The notes under the pieces: model-generated
The model's database searches: none
What the model was told of the DNA's origin: nothing
The model's input: the letters and a program-made list of their open reading frames with translations, nothing else
Position numbers and translations under genes: made by a program
Part shown: positions 8,239 to 16,483 of the stretch, piece after piece
How positions within the stretch are numbered: the first letter of the stretch is position 1
Layout: the number at the start of each line of letters is the position of its first letter
NCBI GenBank assembly: GCA_944800085.1
Contig: CALYLO010000008.1
Location: forward strand, 1 to 64,000
DNA: 64,000 nucleotides
DNA from: Paenibacillus melissococcoides
GTDB taxonomy: Bacteria > Bacillota > Bacilli > Paenibacillales > Paenibacillaceae
Direction: 5' to 3'

Positions 8239-8457
8239 TCAATCATCGCTCCAGCGCCATTCATAAAGGTCTTCCATGTCGCACTTTAAAAAGTGTGCAA
8301 TTGTCCTCGCTACGGACAATGACATTAAGGAACGATTGTTAGCATAGTGCGAAATTATCTGAGGTGAGTACCCCGTCTTTCTAGCTAACTCGACCTGGGA
8401 CATGTGACGTTCCTTTAAGCGGAGTTTAAGCAGGCATCTCCCCTCATGAAATGCCAC
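8239..8457 (-). CDS. XRE-family HTH regulator, 72 residues
   Basis: Start chosen at GTG 8457, which has AAGGAG nine bases upstream; the frame is open to 8544 but without a ribosome site. The protein is one HTH_3 domain (MSQVELARKTGYSPQIISHYANNRSLMS) followed by a short acidic tail DLYEWRWSDD. Likely a phage Cro/C1-like regulator; no dimerisation domain beyond the HTH is visible. Confidence 0.75.
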   Translation of the reverse strand: MAFHEGRCLLKLRLKERHMSQVELARKTGYSPQIISHYANNRSLMSLSVARTIAHFLKCDMEDLYEWRWSDD

Positions 8458-8638
8458 GGTTAATAACTCCTTATCGACATAGAGACCAATGTCAGTGGAT
8501 GCATTGAACGTGTGCAAGGATCTTTTACACTTGAACAAGAACATTTGTTTCTATATAATGGCATTACTAATGAAATGTTACCGCATGGCGACTTAACTAC
8601 ATAGATAACTTTAAAACGCCAAAGGGAGACGATGCAAA

Positions 8639-8869
8639 ATGGGAATGGTTGTATCGGAATTCGCAAAAGAGAGCAAAGGACTTATAGAATCCATCTTGAA
8701 GAAGTGTGAGCATGAAGAAGATATCGTCCACAAGAGGTTTGCGGTCTTATTAAATATGCTATGTAGTAAATATGGAGTTGACATGGACATTGTGTCTGAA
8801 TTAGAGGATTTATATATCGAAAAAGGCTACATATATTGTTCTACCTTTATAAAGATCCACAACGGATAG
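8639..8869 (+). CDS. hypothetical 76-residue helical protein
   Basis: ATG at 8639 (or GTG/ATG three codons in) after AAAGGGAG. Helical, with two Cys and one His; no domain recognised. Lies divergently from the XRE gene at 8457. GTTAAC repeats downstream at about 8883-8912 may be a regulator site. Confidence 0.4.
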   Translation: MGMVVSEFAKESKGLIESILKKCEHEEDIVHKRFAVLLNMLCSKYGVDMDIVSELEDLYIEKGYIYCSTFIKIHNG

Positions 8870-9057
8870 TGTCAGTCGTTAATTTGTTAACATGTTAACC
8901 GGATGTTAACGCACTTACCATAACCACATACATTTCTATGAACATTTTACACAGAAGAACCGCCACAGAAATTAATGAAAAGACACATAACACAACAAAA
9001 ACAAAATGGGCGGAATGATGTAATAAGGGGATTAAAAACCCTGTAATACCGCATAAT

Positions 9058-9085
9058 GAAAGGCTCCCGAGAGGGAGCCTTTTTA
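9058..9085. terminator. terminator between phage genes and integrase remnant
   Basis: AAAGGCTCCC pairs with GGGAGCCTTTT around GAGA. The equivalent hairpin lies beside the other integrase gene at 48917, supporting a shared phage-end organisation. The 190 bases before it (8870-9057) hold no gene, only GTTAAC repeats. Confidence 0.65.
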
Positions 9086-9103
9086 TATAAAATCACGAAA
9101 AAA

Positions 9104-9502
9104 TCACATTTCTTGCAAAATCGGATCAGGTGTGGAATCGATATTGTTGAAATTGAAGTTCAAAATATCGGCGAAGTGTATTCGAATTCTCTCATTCGCG
9201 TCTTTTCTCATTTTCTCCGTTACGTGGGTATAAATTCTTAATGTGGTGTCTGGATCATCGTGACCGACCCGCTGCATAATCGTTTTTAGATCAACTCCAG
9301 CTTCTGCAAGCATACTGACTATTCCATGATCCTGTAGATTTTTGAGCAGAGCATTTGCATGTTTAAATGCTTCCTTCTTGGTATCTCCGCTACGCGGGAT
9401 TTGTCTTCGTTTGCCTGTGGCCGGATCAGGCGGTCCTTCTAATGTACAAACCCATTTATAACCCTGCTTATTGGAGGGAGGAATTTGTCGATAACTGGCC
9501 AT
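9104..9502 (-). pseudogene. internally deleted tyrosine integrase
   Basis: 132 residues with a good ribosome site (TAGGAGAT) at ATG 9502. Residues 1-60 match the arm-binding start of the intact integrase at 48974-50161 (KWVC....PxDPxTGKR....GDTKKEA). From residue 62 the sequence jumps to the very end of the catalytic domain (VSMLAEAGVDLKTIM.RVGH...TT..IYTHVTEKM). About 260 residues including the first catalytic Arg and the HxxR motif are missing, while the last His and Tyr remain. The frame is kept, so a short protein could still be made and bind DNA, but it cannot recombine. It marks the right end of the first prophage and explains why this prophage is probably fixed. Confidence 0.85.
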
Positions 9503-9588
9503 GTAAGAACATCTCCTATTAAAAAGATGAACTCAATTTGGTGAAATTTAAATTATTCTACTCCTTCCATCTCCGTTTTGCCATACTT

Positions 9589-11214
9589 AGGGCTTGCTGA
9601 ACAATCATTTTTCTAAGGTTTTACAAGGATTTCTGGACTCTAACTCGAAATAAAATGCAAGGAAAATGCGAATTTCTTGCAAAAAATCGTGCACGTGGAG
9701 TGAACCAACATGTATCGTAGAACCGAAAGCCAGCTTCAGTTGTTCGAAGATTTCTACTTGCCGTTTGGCGGTAAATTAAATAAGGAGAACCGTTGGGTTC
9801 AACTGGCCGCTATCATCCCGTGGTGGCGGGCAGAAGAATTCTACGCGAAGTCGTTCAAGAAATCAATGCGCGGTCAGATCCCTTTGTCTGTTCGTATGGC
9901 TTTGGGAGCGCTGTACATTCAGGAACGTATGCAGCTCGATGATCGAGAGACGGTCCAGCAGATCGCCGAAAATCCGTACTACCAGTACTTCCTTGGGCTG
10001 CCGGCGTTCCAAGATAAGCCTCCGTTCCATCACTCGCTGTTGACCCATTTCCGCAAGCGATTGGGTGCGGATGTCATTGAACGAATCAACGATTGGATTT
10101 TGGAAGAGGACGCAGAGCGAAAGAAACAGGAACAAAACAAGAGCGATCCTCAAGATCCTCCAGGCAGCGGCCATGGCTCTGATGGAACATCCGTTAATGA
10201 AGACGGCAAAAGCAAAGAGAAACCATGCAACAAAGGCACCTTGATGCTCGACGCGACCTGCGCACCGGCCGACATCTCGTATCCGACCGATTTGAAATTA
10301 TTGAACGAGGCGCGGGAAAAACTCGAAGCGATCATCGATGTTCTGCACGAGCCTTTCGTCGGGAAGGCCAAGAAACCGAGAACGTATCGTCAAACCGCCC
10401 GCAAATGCTACCTCGAGATCGCCAAGAAACGGCGAACGGGTGCCAAATCCATCCGGAAAGCGGTTGGCAAACAGCTTCGTTATGTTTCGCGTAATCTTGG
10501 CATCATCGAAATGCTGGCAGCGAAAAGCAGCTTGAATCAACTGGGTTCGCAGCAGTATCGGCAATTGCTCGTCATTTCCGAGCTGTATCGTCAACAGCAA
10601 GAGATGTACGACAAACGGACACACTCGGTGGAAGATCGAATCGTCAGTCTTTCCCAACCGCATGTACGGCCGATTGTCCGCGGGAAAGTGAATGCTCCCG
10701 TCGAGTTTGGAGCAAAGCTGGCGATCAGTCTGGTGGATGGTTACGCTCGGATGGAGAAGCTGTCCTGGGATAACTTCAACGAAAGCATGACACTGAAAGC
10801 TTCCGTGGAGTCGTTCGTCCAGCGATATGGATGTTATCCGGAAGCCATTCTAGCCGACCAAATCTACCGAAACCGGGAGAACCTTCGCTATTGTAAGGAG
10901 CACGGCATCCGTCTGAGTGGTCCAAACTTAGGACGTCCGAAGAAAGAAGCGGAACCAGAACGGAACCAGGCCAGACAGGATGCTTCAATGCGTAACGCGA
11001 TCGAAGGAAAATTCGGAGAAGGCAAACGCTCCTACGGACTGGGGCGTATTCGAGCACGCCTTCGAGAGACAAGCGAAACGGTCATTGCTCTGCAACTGCT
11101 TGTTATGAATCTCGAACGCAAGCTGCGCGTTCTCTTTTTGCCGATTTTCAGACTGCTGCTGAATCTGTGCCGTCAGCCTCTGTGGCCTAAAAGGCAATAT
11201 GTTCAGCAAGCCCT
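9589..11214 (+). mobile_element. IS5-like element copy 1 (1626 bp)
   Basis: Ends AGGGCTTGCTGAAC and GTTCAGCAAGCCCT are perfect inverted repeats. Flanked by the 4-base duplication ACTT (9585-9588 and 11215-11218). The same 1626-bp element occurs at 16581-18206 (inverted) and 20952-22577, differing by only a few bases, so transposition was recent. Transposase is of the DUF772 + DDE (IS4/IS5-superfamily) type; assignment to the IS5 family is from sequence feel and could be IS1182-like. Confidence 0.85.
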
Positions 11215-11239
11215 ACTTAGTGGCTCCATCCCGCCTTGA
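9710..11239 (+). CDS. IS5-like transposase, copy 1
   Basis: 509 residues. N-terminal DUF772-type domain (residues 1-130, MALGALYIQERMQLDDRETV...NPYYQYFLG), a Lys/Glu/Gln-rich linker (135-175), then the DDE core with TLMLDATCAPADISYPTDL (first Asp) at about 176 and ILADQIYRNRENLRYCKEHGIRLSGP later, ending ...IEGKFGEGKRSYGLGRIRARL. The gene has no stop codon inside the element: translation runs through the right inverted repeat into flanking DNA, giving the tail LLSGSIPP here. The other copies end differently. Confidence 0.85.
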   Translation: MYRRTESQLQLFEDFYLPFGGKLNKENRWVQLAAIIPWWRAEEFYAKSFKKSMRGQIPLSVRMALGALYIQERMQLDDRETVQQIAENPYYQYFLGLPAFQDKPPFHHSLLTHFRKRLGADVIERINDWILEEDAERKKQEQNKSDPQDPPGSGHGSDGTSVNEDGKSKEKPCNKGTLMLDATCAPADISYPTDLKLLNEAREKLEAIIDVLHEPFVGKAKKPRTYRQTARKCYLEIAKKRRTGAKSIRKAVGKQLRYVSRNLGIIEMLAAKSSLNQLGSQQYRQLLVISELYRQQQEMYDKRTHSVEDRIVSLSQPHVRPIVRGKVNAPVEFGAKLAISLVDGYARMEKLSWDNFNESMTLKASVESFVQRYGCYPEAILADQIYRNRENLRYCKEHGIRLSGPNLGRPKKEAEPERNQARQDASMRNAIEGKFGEGKRSYGLGRIRARLRETSETVIALQLLVMNLERKLRVLFLPIFRLLLNLCRQPLWPKRQYVQQALLSGSIPP

Positions 11240-11602
11240 GCGGATGAGGGCTACAATGGGTGCGAAACGGCGTTGAGAAGACCTCGGCATGGCATGAATA
11301 AGCTATTGCTTCAACATCGATTTCATAAGGGTGACAAATATTCAAGTACTTCAGTAAATTATTTACATGTTATTCCAAATTCATGATGAACCTCCTTTAA
11401 AAGCTCGTTTAAAGAGAATGTATGTTCTGGTTTTGGGTGAAAAGAAAAGCCCCAAAAGGCTTCGATTGAACTGTGACCCGAGAGATGGACACTTTAAAAA
11501 AAGCGCCCTCTCTCGGGTTTTTTGCGTTTATAATTGAATTTATTTATAGAGAACGGAGTATGAGCATGCGGCATAACGAGTCACAGCTCAAAAAACTTTA
11601 TC
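11215..11602. other. gene-poor stretch with one hairpin
   Basis: No convincing gene. A terminator-like hairpin CCCGAGAGA ... TCTCTCGGG followed by TTTTTT lies at about 11476-11522. A 19-codon frame (start 11560, ACGGAG upstream) overlaps the SpoVS-like gene and may be a leader. Confidence 0.4.
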
Positions 11603-11779
11603 ATGCCGTCCATCCGTAGAGTATCATCCCAGGTTGATCCAAATGATGCCGCTAGATGGATTGTAAGTGCCATTGAAAAATGTGGCGTGGTCGAATTACA
11701 GGCTGTCGGAGACCATGCGATAAGCTGTCGAGGGATAAGAACATATATACTAAAGAAGCCGCGTAAATCGCGGCTTTAA
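11603..11779 (+). CDS. short SpoVS-like protein, possibly decayed
   Basis: 58 residues from ATG 11603. The segment VSSQVDPNDAARWIVSAIEKCGVVELQAVG...A parallels the SpoVS core (VSAKSxPNxVAGALAGVxREKGxAEIQAIGAGA), including the E-(L/I)-QA-(V/I)-G motif. Authentic SpoVS is about 86 residues and affects sporulation; this copy lacks the last third and has no clear ribosome site, so it may be a phage- or plasmid-type variant or a remnant. It ends in a terminator hairpin overlapping its stop. Confidence 0.4.
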   Translation: MPSIRRVSSQVDPNDAARWIVSAIEKCGVVELQAVGDHAISCRGIRTYILKKPRKSRL

Positions 11780-11826
11780 GATTGAAGACAAACTCCCGCG
11801 AACTACTGCAACCGCGGGAGTTCTTT
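11755..11826 (+). terminator. two consecutive hairpin terminators
   Basis: AAGCCGCG/CGCGGCTT (11755-11778) and AACTCCCGCG/CGCGGGAGTT (11790-11822) followed by CTTTACGTTTTTT. The second is a strong intrinsic terminator. Confidence 0.65.
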
Positions 11827-11916
11827 ACGTTTTTTAGCTATATTTACAAATACGAAAGAAAACTCAGGAGAGGTGCGCGACCGGTCTTCCAGAGCCGGGT
11901 CGCCATTTTTTGAGGT

Positions 11917-12126
11917 TCATGGCAGCAAAAACTCGCTCTTGCTTATCTTCATAGCCGGTGCATCGATGAACTTCTTCATACTATTAACGATCGCAACCTT
12001 TTGCCCCAGTGGCAGATCGATTTTCTTACCAGTTGTAGTCTTCACGGTGACGGTTTTGCTCTTGTTGTTCCATTCGACCTTCTCGCCTGGGGCTTGGCTG
12101 ACGACATATGAACGGCTGTTGGCCAC
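11917..12126 (-). pseudogene. fragment of a copper-amine-oxidase-like stalk domain protein
   Basis: 69 residues in the minus frame: YVVSQAPGEKVEWNNKSKTVTVKTTTGKKIDLPLGQ..A. The G.KVEWN..TKTVT pattern is the stalk domain seen in Paenibacillus surface proteins and in the endolysin at 3863. No ribosome site at the ATG and no signal peptide. The remainder of the gene is absent, and an IS110 copy lies 160 bases away. Read as a remnant. Confidence 0.45.
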
Positions 12127-12456
12127 ATCAAAAATAGGCTTTATATAAAGGTGCGAAATGTAAAATATTTTTAAAAAAATGCTTATAGTTATATTCCTTG
12201 ACCAAAAAAGTATATTTCAGAGTAACCCTCTTCAGGAAAAAAGTTTTCATAGGTATAATATAAATGCGCGCGCAGACTAGTACTTGAGTCCAGCGGTATG
12301 ATGTCAAGTCCCTGATTTATGAGAATTGGAAAATTTCCTTGGCGTGCAGCAGGATCAATCCCAAAAAAGGCATCACCAAACTAGACCCAGTCGAAAATTA
12401 AGTAAAATACCATAATTTAACTGGGAATTAGAGAAGAAAATTCTTGAGCCAAGGCA

Positions 12457-13701
12457 TTATTGCTCTGTCGGCTTCACCTTCCTTCTGGGCGTATAGAGTT
12501 GGTCGTTGCGTAGCAGCACATCGACCAGACGCACAAGTTTTCTTGCCGTTAAGACGAGGGCACGTTTGTGTTGATGCTTAGGGACTTCATTGAATTTCTT
12601 CCGGTAATACTCCCCGAATTCCGGGTCGCGGTTTTTTACCGAGTTGGCAGCTTCAACTAGGTAATAGCGAAGGAATCGGTTGCCGGAACGAATGCGCTTT
12701 GTATCTTCCGCCTCGAAGGAGCCGGATTGGTGCTTGCGCCACGTCAGACCCGCATACTTGGCCAAGGCGGCTTGATCCGTGAAGCGGTCGATGTCGCCGA
12801 TCTCGGCCAGGATGCCTGCGGCATAGACCCGATCAATGCCCGGAATGGAACGGAGGCACTGGCTGCTGGAAATGCCGTCTAAAATGCGCTCAATCGCCTT
12901 GTCGAGCTCTTTAAGCTGACGCTGGATGCTCCGGATCGACTGAATTGAGGTGCCCAGCACCAAATCAATGGAATCCTCGACAACCTTCGAGAGGCGGTAC
13001 GAGGCCCGAGCCGCCTTTTGAATACAGCGGGCGACGTGTTCGGGATCGGGGAAACGATTTCTCCCCTTGTCCTTTAGATAGTCAGCCAAATGGGCGACAT
13101 CCATATTCCCCATCTCATCCAGGCTATACTTTTCCGAGAGCATTTCCATGATGGCATGGCCGAACACGGAACTGTCCACTTCCGCGCGAAAAGCATTGCA
13201 CTTATAGAACAGATTTTGCAAAAAGTATTGCTTCTCGCGGGTGAGGTTGTGTACGAGATGGAATCGCATGCGAGTGAGCCGCTGCAAGGCGATGTACTGT
13301 TCCTGCATCACGATAGTCGTCGTGAGTCTGCCAAAACGCAGGCGGTCTGCAATGATCCAGGCATCGATGCGATCGGTTTTGTCCAGGTCGGCATAAGCGT
13401 CTTTGAATTTGTTAATCAGCTTCGGATTAATGGTGAACACCTTGGCATTCAATTGTTGAAGGGCCTCATCTTCATGCAAGTACATGGCTGGATGCCAGCT
13501 GTAGACGGATGTGGCTTCAAGCCCGATATGAACCTCAGAGCAGGCTGTCTTGACCGCAGCAGAAATGATGCGATCCCGCAAGTAAGAGGCGCCGTGCAGA
13601 TTGTTGGTGGTCTTGAAGGTCTCCAGGGTGTCGCCATCCGATTTCATCAAACAGGCTTCCAGTTCTTCGGAACTGACGTCAATACCGACAAAAAGCTTCA
13701 A
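12457..13701 (-). CDS. IS110-family transposase (DEDD recombinase), copy A
   Basis: 414 residues. N-terminal RuvC-like DEDD domain: FVGIDVSSEELEACL (first Asp at 8), E(A)TSVYSWHPAMYL, then KTDRIDAWIIADRL (the two Asp). C-terminal Transposase_20 domain with LRSIPGIDRVYAAGILAEIGDI and the serine-containing RSGNRFLRYYLVEAANS region. ATG follows AGGAGGAATT. In this family the protein acts with a structured RNA from the element's non-coding end to choose targets. Copy B differs at a handful of residues. Confidence 0.92.
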   Translation of the reverse strand: MKLFVGIDVSSEELEACLMKSDGDTLETFKTTNNLHGASYLRDRIISAAVKTACSEVHIGLEATSVYSWHPAMYLHEDEALQQLNAKVFTINPKLINKFKDAYADLDKTDRIDAWIIADRLRFGRLTTTIVMQEQYIALQRLTRMRFHLVHNLTREKQYFLQNLFYKCNAFRAEVDSSVFGHAIMEMLSEKYSLDEMGNMDVAHLADYLKDKGRNRFPDPEHVARCIQKAARASYRLSKVVEDSIDLVLGTSIQSIRSIQRQLKELDKAIERILDGISSSQCLRSIPGIDRVYAAGILAEIGDIDRFTDQAALAKYAGLTWRKHQSGSFEAEDTKRIRSGNRFLRYYLVEAANSVKNRDPEFGEYYRKKFNEVPKHQHKRALVLTARKLVRLVDVLLRNDQLYTPRRKVKPTEQ

Positions 13702-14098
13702 GAGAATTCCTCCTTTCTATAAGGGATTCAGGGAACGGACTCTCCGGACTGTCTCCGGCGCACTCGCCGATCAATCACCCTCGCATATGAGAACACGCTT
13801 CGGTTCATGAGCTGCCCCGACGCTGCTACAGTCGGGCATGAGTTGCCGAAGGGAACAGCCAGCGGGTAAGAAGTGCAAGCGAGTACCGGAGAAACAGACT
13901 TAAAAAGTAGATTGGACTACAGGAGTGAAACGAATTTCCCCGAATGGAACCCTAAGTTCCATTGTCCGGAGACATTCCGGAAAGTCCAGTCCCCATATTA
14001 ATTTTCAATGTGCAAGCTGGAAATTTTGAAGGCATTCTATGTTCCTATAAAGGACTGGAAAAAGACTCAAAACTGCCTTTAGGAAATACTATACGAGG
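13702..14098 (-). ncRNA. candidate bridge-RNA region of IS110 copy A
   Basis: The 397-base non-coding end upstream of the transposase is conserved almost base for base in both copies and contains several hairpin-forming segments (for example CCGGACTGTCTCCGG and GAACCCTAAGTTC). In IS110-group elements this end encodes the bridge RNA that pairs with target and donor. I infer the presence; I did not fold it or locate the guide loops. Confidence 0.45.
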
Positions 14099-14109
14099 GA
14101 GTGAACATC

Positions 14110-15141
14110 ATGAAAATTCGATTCAAACAAAAAAAGCTTTCTCTAATGACTCTGGGGATCGTGCTGGGTTTATCAAGTACCATGCTTTTTGGAAGTAATG
14201 CCATGGCTGCTGCAAACATCACAGACGTGGATGCGCAAATGGACAAAATTTGTGAATTTTATTATAACATTCAGCTCGATGGGAAATATTTACCTGACTC
14301 TCCTGGAGCTTATCATTATCTTAGACTGAATAGTTCAAAAACAGATATGGACTTAGACTTACAAGCAAGTGGTGTAAAAAATTTGAGGTATAGTGATTTA
14401 AGTCCAGAATATATTGGGGAAAATTTATTAGATAATAGGCATATTGATGTAGATCAAACAATGACAACATCACCTTATTCTCATCAATATACAAACTCCG
14501 TAAGTACATCTGTTTCTGAAGGATTTAAAGTAGGAGGAAAAAGCACGATTTTTAAATTACCTATTTTATTAACAGGTGGCGTTGATATTAGCGCAGAATT
14601 CAACTCTGCAACCAGTACGACACAGACAGTTTCTGATGTTAGAACTATAACTGCTCCATCGCAAAATATTAAAGTGCCAGCGGGTAAGGCATATTGGGTT
14701 AAAGTGGACTTAACAAAAAAATCATTTGGTGGAGATGTAGACTTTACTGCAACTGGGAAAAATGTGAAATCAACACTTAACATGTTAGCAACTTATTCTG
14801 GGCCAGGATTTCCACGCCCAAATAAATATCCATCACTTACTTTTGCAACAGCTGATATGTGGAAAAAAATACCGGATCCTTTTAAACCACTGGTCTTTCC
14901 TAATGTGAAATTTGATTCGAATAACAATCTTGTATTAAACGGGAAGGCAAAGGTAGAAGGAATTTTCGGAAGTAAGTTGCTCGTAACCGTTTACGATGTT
15001 ACGGATATTGCTGATGATATTAAAAGTGGTAAGCTTACTGATGATGATATTATTAATTGGATTAATGGTATCCACCCTCGATCAGCAGAAAATCATAGGG
15101 TAATGAGTGTAGTATCCCAAAAATTCATAGATTTAGAATGA
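14110..15141 (+). CDS. ETX/MTX2-family secreted beta-pore-forming toxin
   Basis: 343 residues from ATG 14110 (GAGGGAG eight bases upstream). A signal peptide is clear: basic MKIRFKQKK, hydrophobic core, cleavage near SNAMAA/A. The mature protein is beta-rich with the aerolysin-like signature: VSTSVSEGFKVGG, amphipathic stretch ISAEFNSATSTTQTVSDVRT (insertion hairpin) and VPAGKAYWVKVDL....GDVDFTATG. This matches epsilon-toxin/Mtx2 proteins that oligomerise on target membranes; many from Bacillales kill insect cells. Target and activity here are inferred. AT-rich compared with neighbours and lying directly behind an IS110 end, it looks acquired. Confidence 0.85.
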   Translation: MKIRFKQKKLSLMTLGIVLGLSSTMLFGSNAMAAANITDVDAQMDKICEFYYNIQLDGKYLPDSPGAYHYLRLNSSKTDMDLDLQASGVKNLRYSDLSPEYIGENLLDNRHIDVDQTMTTSPYSHQYTNSVSTSVSEGFKVGGKSTIFKLPILLTGGVDISAEFNSATSTTQTVSDVRTITAPSQNIKVPAGKAYWVKVDLTKKSFGGDVDFTATGKNVKSTLNMLATYSGPGFPRPNKYPSLTFATADMWKKIPDPFKPLVFPNVKFDSNNNLVLNGKAKVEGIFGSKLLVTVYDVTDIADDIKSGKLTDDDIINWINGIHPRSAENHRVMSVVSQKFIDLE

Positions 15142-15270
15142 GATGAGTATTAACTAAGTCCATAGCAATAAGGACTGTCCCACAGACTGTCGACAAAGTC
15201 CTGTCGACAGTCTTGCTTTTTGCGAGAATACTTTATTATTCACCATAATATAGGGGCGAGAGTGTTGGAT

Positions 15271-15400
15271 ATGTTGCGAAAAACAGGTTACGAAGGACGT
15301 TCCCAAATCTCCATGGTCTCCTTGGACGAACTTGTACCGGAGGATCATTTGGTCCGCAAAATCGAATATGCCATCGCCCGGGGCCATCTTTTTCCGAATG
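15271..15400 (+). pseudogene. N-terminal remnant of an IS1182-family transposase
   Basis: Begins at ATG 15271 as MLRKTGYEGRSQ...MVSLDELVPEDHLVRKIEYAI, the conserved start of IS1182-type transposases, then loses homology near 15380 where minus-strand sequence of another gene begins. An IR-like GGACTGTCCCAC lies at 15172. Only about 40 codons of the transposase remain. Confidence 0.6.
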
Positions 15401-15552
15401 CATCGTAAAAAGGTTCCCCCCCTTACGCAGGTGTGCTTTCCACCGATCCATTTACCTTTCATTGCGGCCATACACTGGCACAGGGATTCATCCTTCGTCT
15501 TTGTCGCAACCGGCCTTTCCGCGCGGCCTAATTCCTCGCTCCAGTCTCTCAT
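15381..15552 (-). pseudogene. truncated hypothetical gene downstream of YolD-like gene
   Basis: ATG at 15552 overlaps the YolD-like stop (TGATGA). Starts MRDWSEELGRAERPVATKT and contains CxC and several Cys. It runs into the IS1182 remnant near 15380, so its own 3' end is lost. No domain recognised. Confidence 0.35.
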
Positions 15553-15879
15553 CAACTCATCACCCCCAATATGTCCTCTACTCGTATCCAATCCCTTTCT
15601 CCATTTTCCGATCGGATCCAAACACGCTGGCCTAACATATCAATATCGACTACAGTCCCCCTCATGGCTCCTTTATCAAGCGGGTCATAAACATCAAGCC
15701 GCCCTCCATCATCGAACGTTGCAGGTGGCTATTGATGCCTTCCCACTCCTGTTCATCCAGTTGCGGCCGCTCGCGTCGATTTTGATTCTCCTGATGAGCG
15801 AGCAAAGCCTGCTTATGCTCTGTGGTAGCATCATACGGCTGGACTCCCCAATACCATTGCCAGCAAGTTTCTTGCTCAC
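15552..15879 (-). pseudogene. YolD-like gene with two frameshifts
   Basis: Read across frames the protein is: GTG start at 15879 (SKKLAGNGIGESSRMMLP), then after a shift near 15835 EHKQALLAHQ...RPQLDEQEWEGINSHL, then after a second shift near 15700 RLDVYDPLDKGAMRGTVVDID...RDWIRVEDILGV. This order (SSRMMLPEHK...ERPxLDExEWExI...EDILGV) is the Paenibacillus YolD pattern. YolD proteins accompany SOS-type DNA-repair polymerases. The two frame breaks make it inactive. Confidence 0.65.
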
Positions 15880-16046
15880 GCTGTTCTCCCCCTAACCGGC
15901 TGCCAGGACAAAATGCGATCGAGACGAAACGGCCGCCATGCCCCGGCTGAAAGACATGTCGCATACAGCACGCCGTCACGGATACGGCGGACGATGATGC
16001 GCCGCTGCGTAATGGCTCCGTAAGGTCCATTCAGCAGCCGCAAAGA
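15876..16046 (-). pseudogene. C-terminal remnant of the gene upstream of YolD
   Basis: An open frame without start codon: RLLNGPYGAITQRRIIVRRI, then DGVLYATCLS...TFRLDRILSW-like end, stopping at a TGA that overlaps the YolD-like GTG. Small proteins with this RVTVRRI...FRLDRIL pattern precede yolD in Paenibacillus genomes. The 5' part is missing. Confidence 0.4.
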
Positions 16047-16212
16047 CTACGTGATATACGACAAGATCTTAACATTTGAAGTAAATGAGTACACAGTAAA
16101 ATAAGTTGAATCAGAGCCGCGGGAATTACCTCCCTGGCTCTTTTGTTTTCTCACAATACTTACCACCTCCAGCACATAAGATCTATTGGTACAATTACCG
16201 GAGGTGATGATT

Positions 16213-16447
16213 ATGTTTATACCTCCTATGCTGCTGGAGACTAGCGAAAGAGCCTTTACAGATGAAAGCTATATATTGGAGCCCAAGTTCGACGGGCACC
16301 GTGCGATCCTTTCGAGTATTGGCGAGGCCAGACCCACAGTTTGGAGAGGACAAAAATAACGTTTATTTGCAGCTAACCCTCCGAGCAGGGTTGAAAACGC
16401 TAAACGCGGGCCTGCGCGATCCGGTATTCGTGGATTTCATAATGTGA
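16213..16447 (+). pseudogene. ATP-dependent DNA ligase remnant (LigD-ligase-like)
   Basis: ATG 16213 with GGAGGTGATG upstream gives MFIPPMLLETSERAF..ESYILEPKFDGHRAIL, containing the ligase motif I lysine in KFDGHR. The frame stops at 16359. A different frame ends LRDPVFVDFIM (to 16447), the typical C-terminus of such ligases. So at least ~200 codons are deleted and the ends are out of frame. A second remnant of the same family is at 39658-39780. Such ligases act with Ku in end joining, also in spores. Confidence 0.65.
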
Positions 16448-16449
16448 AA

Positions 16450-16483
16450 GAGCCGTGGGATTCCTTCCTCAACGGCTCTTCGG
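16450..16483 (+). terminator. terminator after ligase remnant
   Basis: AGAGCCGT pairs with ACGGCTCT around a T/C-rich loop, followed by TCGG. Modest, no long T-tract. Confidence 0.4.

Larger units (their letters stand above)
12287..14098 (-). mobile_element. IS110-family element copy A (1812 bp)
   Basis: Boundaries come from comparison with copy B (53361-55172), which is the same length and nearly identical from AGTCCAGCGG to ACTATACGAGG. No inverted repeats and no target duplication, as usual for IS110. It has 397 bases of non-coding DNA upstream of the transposase and 170 bases downstream. Its outer end abuts the ribosome site of the pore-forming toxin gene at 14110. Confidence 0.9.

Noticed and set aside
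13090..13722. 210-residue plus-strand open frame across the IS110 transposase
   Set aside because: It is the antisense shadow of the transposase, repeated in copy B (54092-54796) and without a ribosome site.
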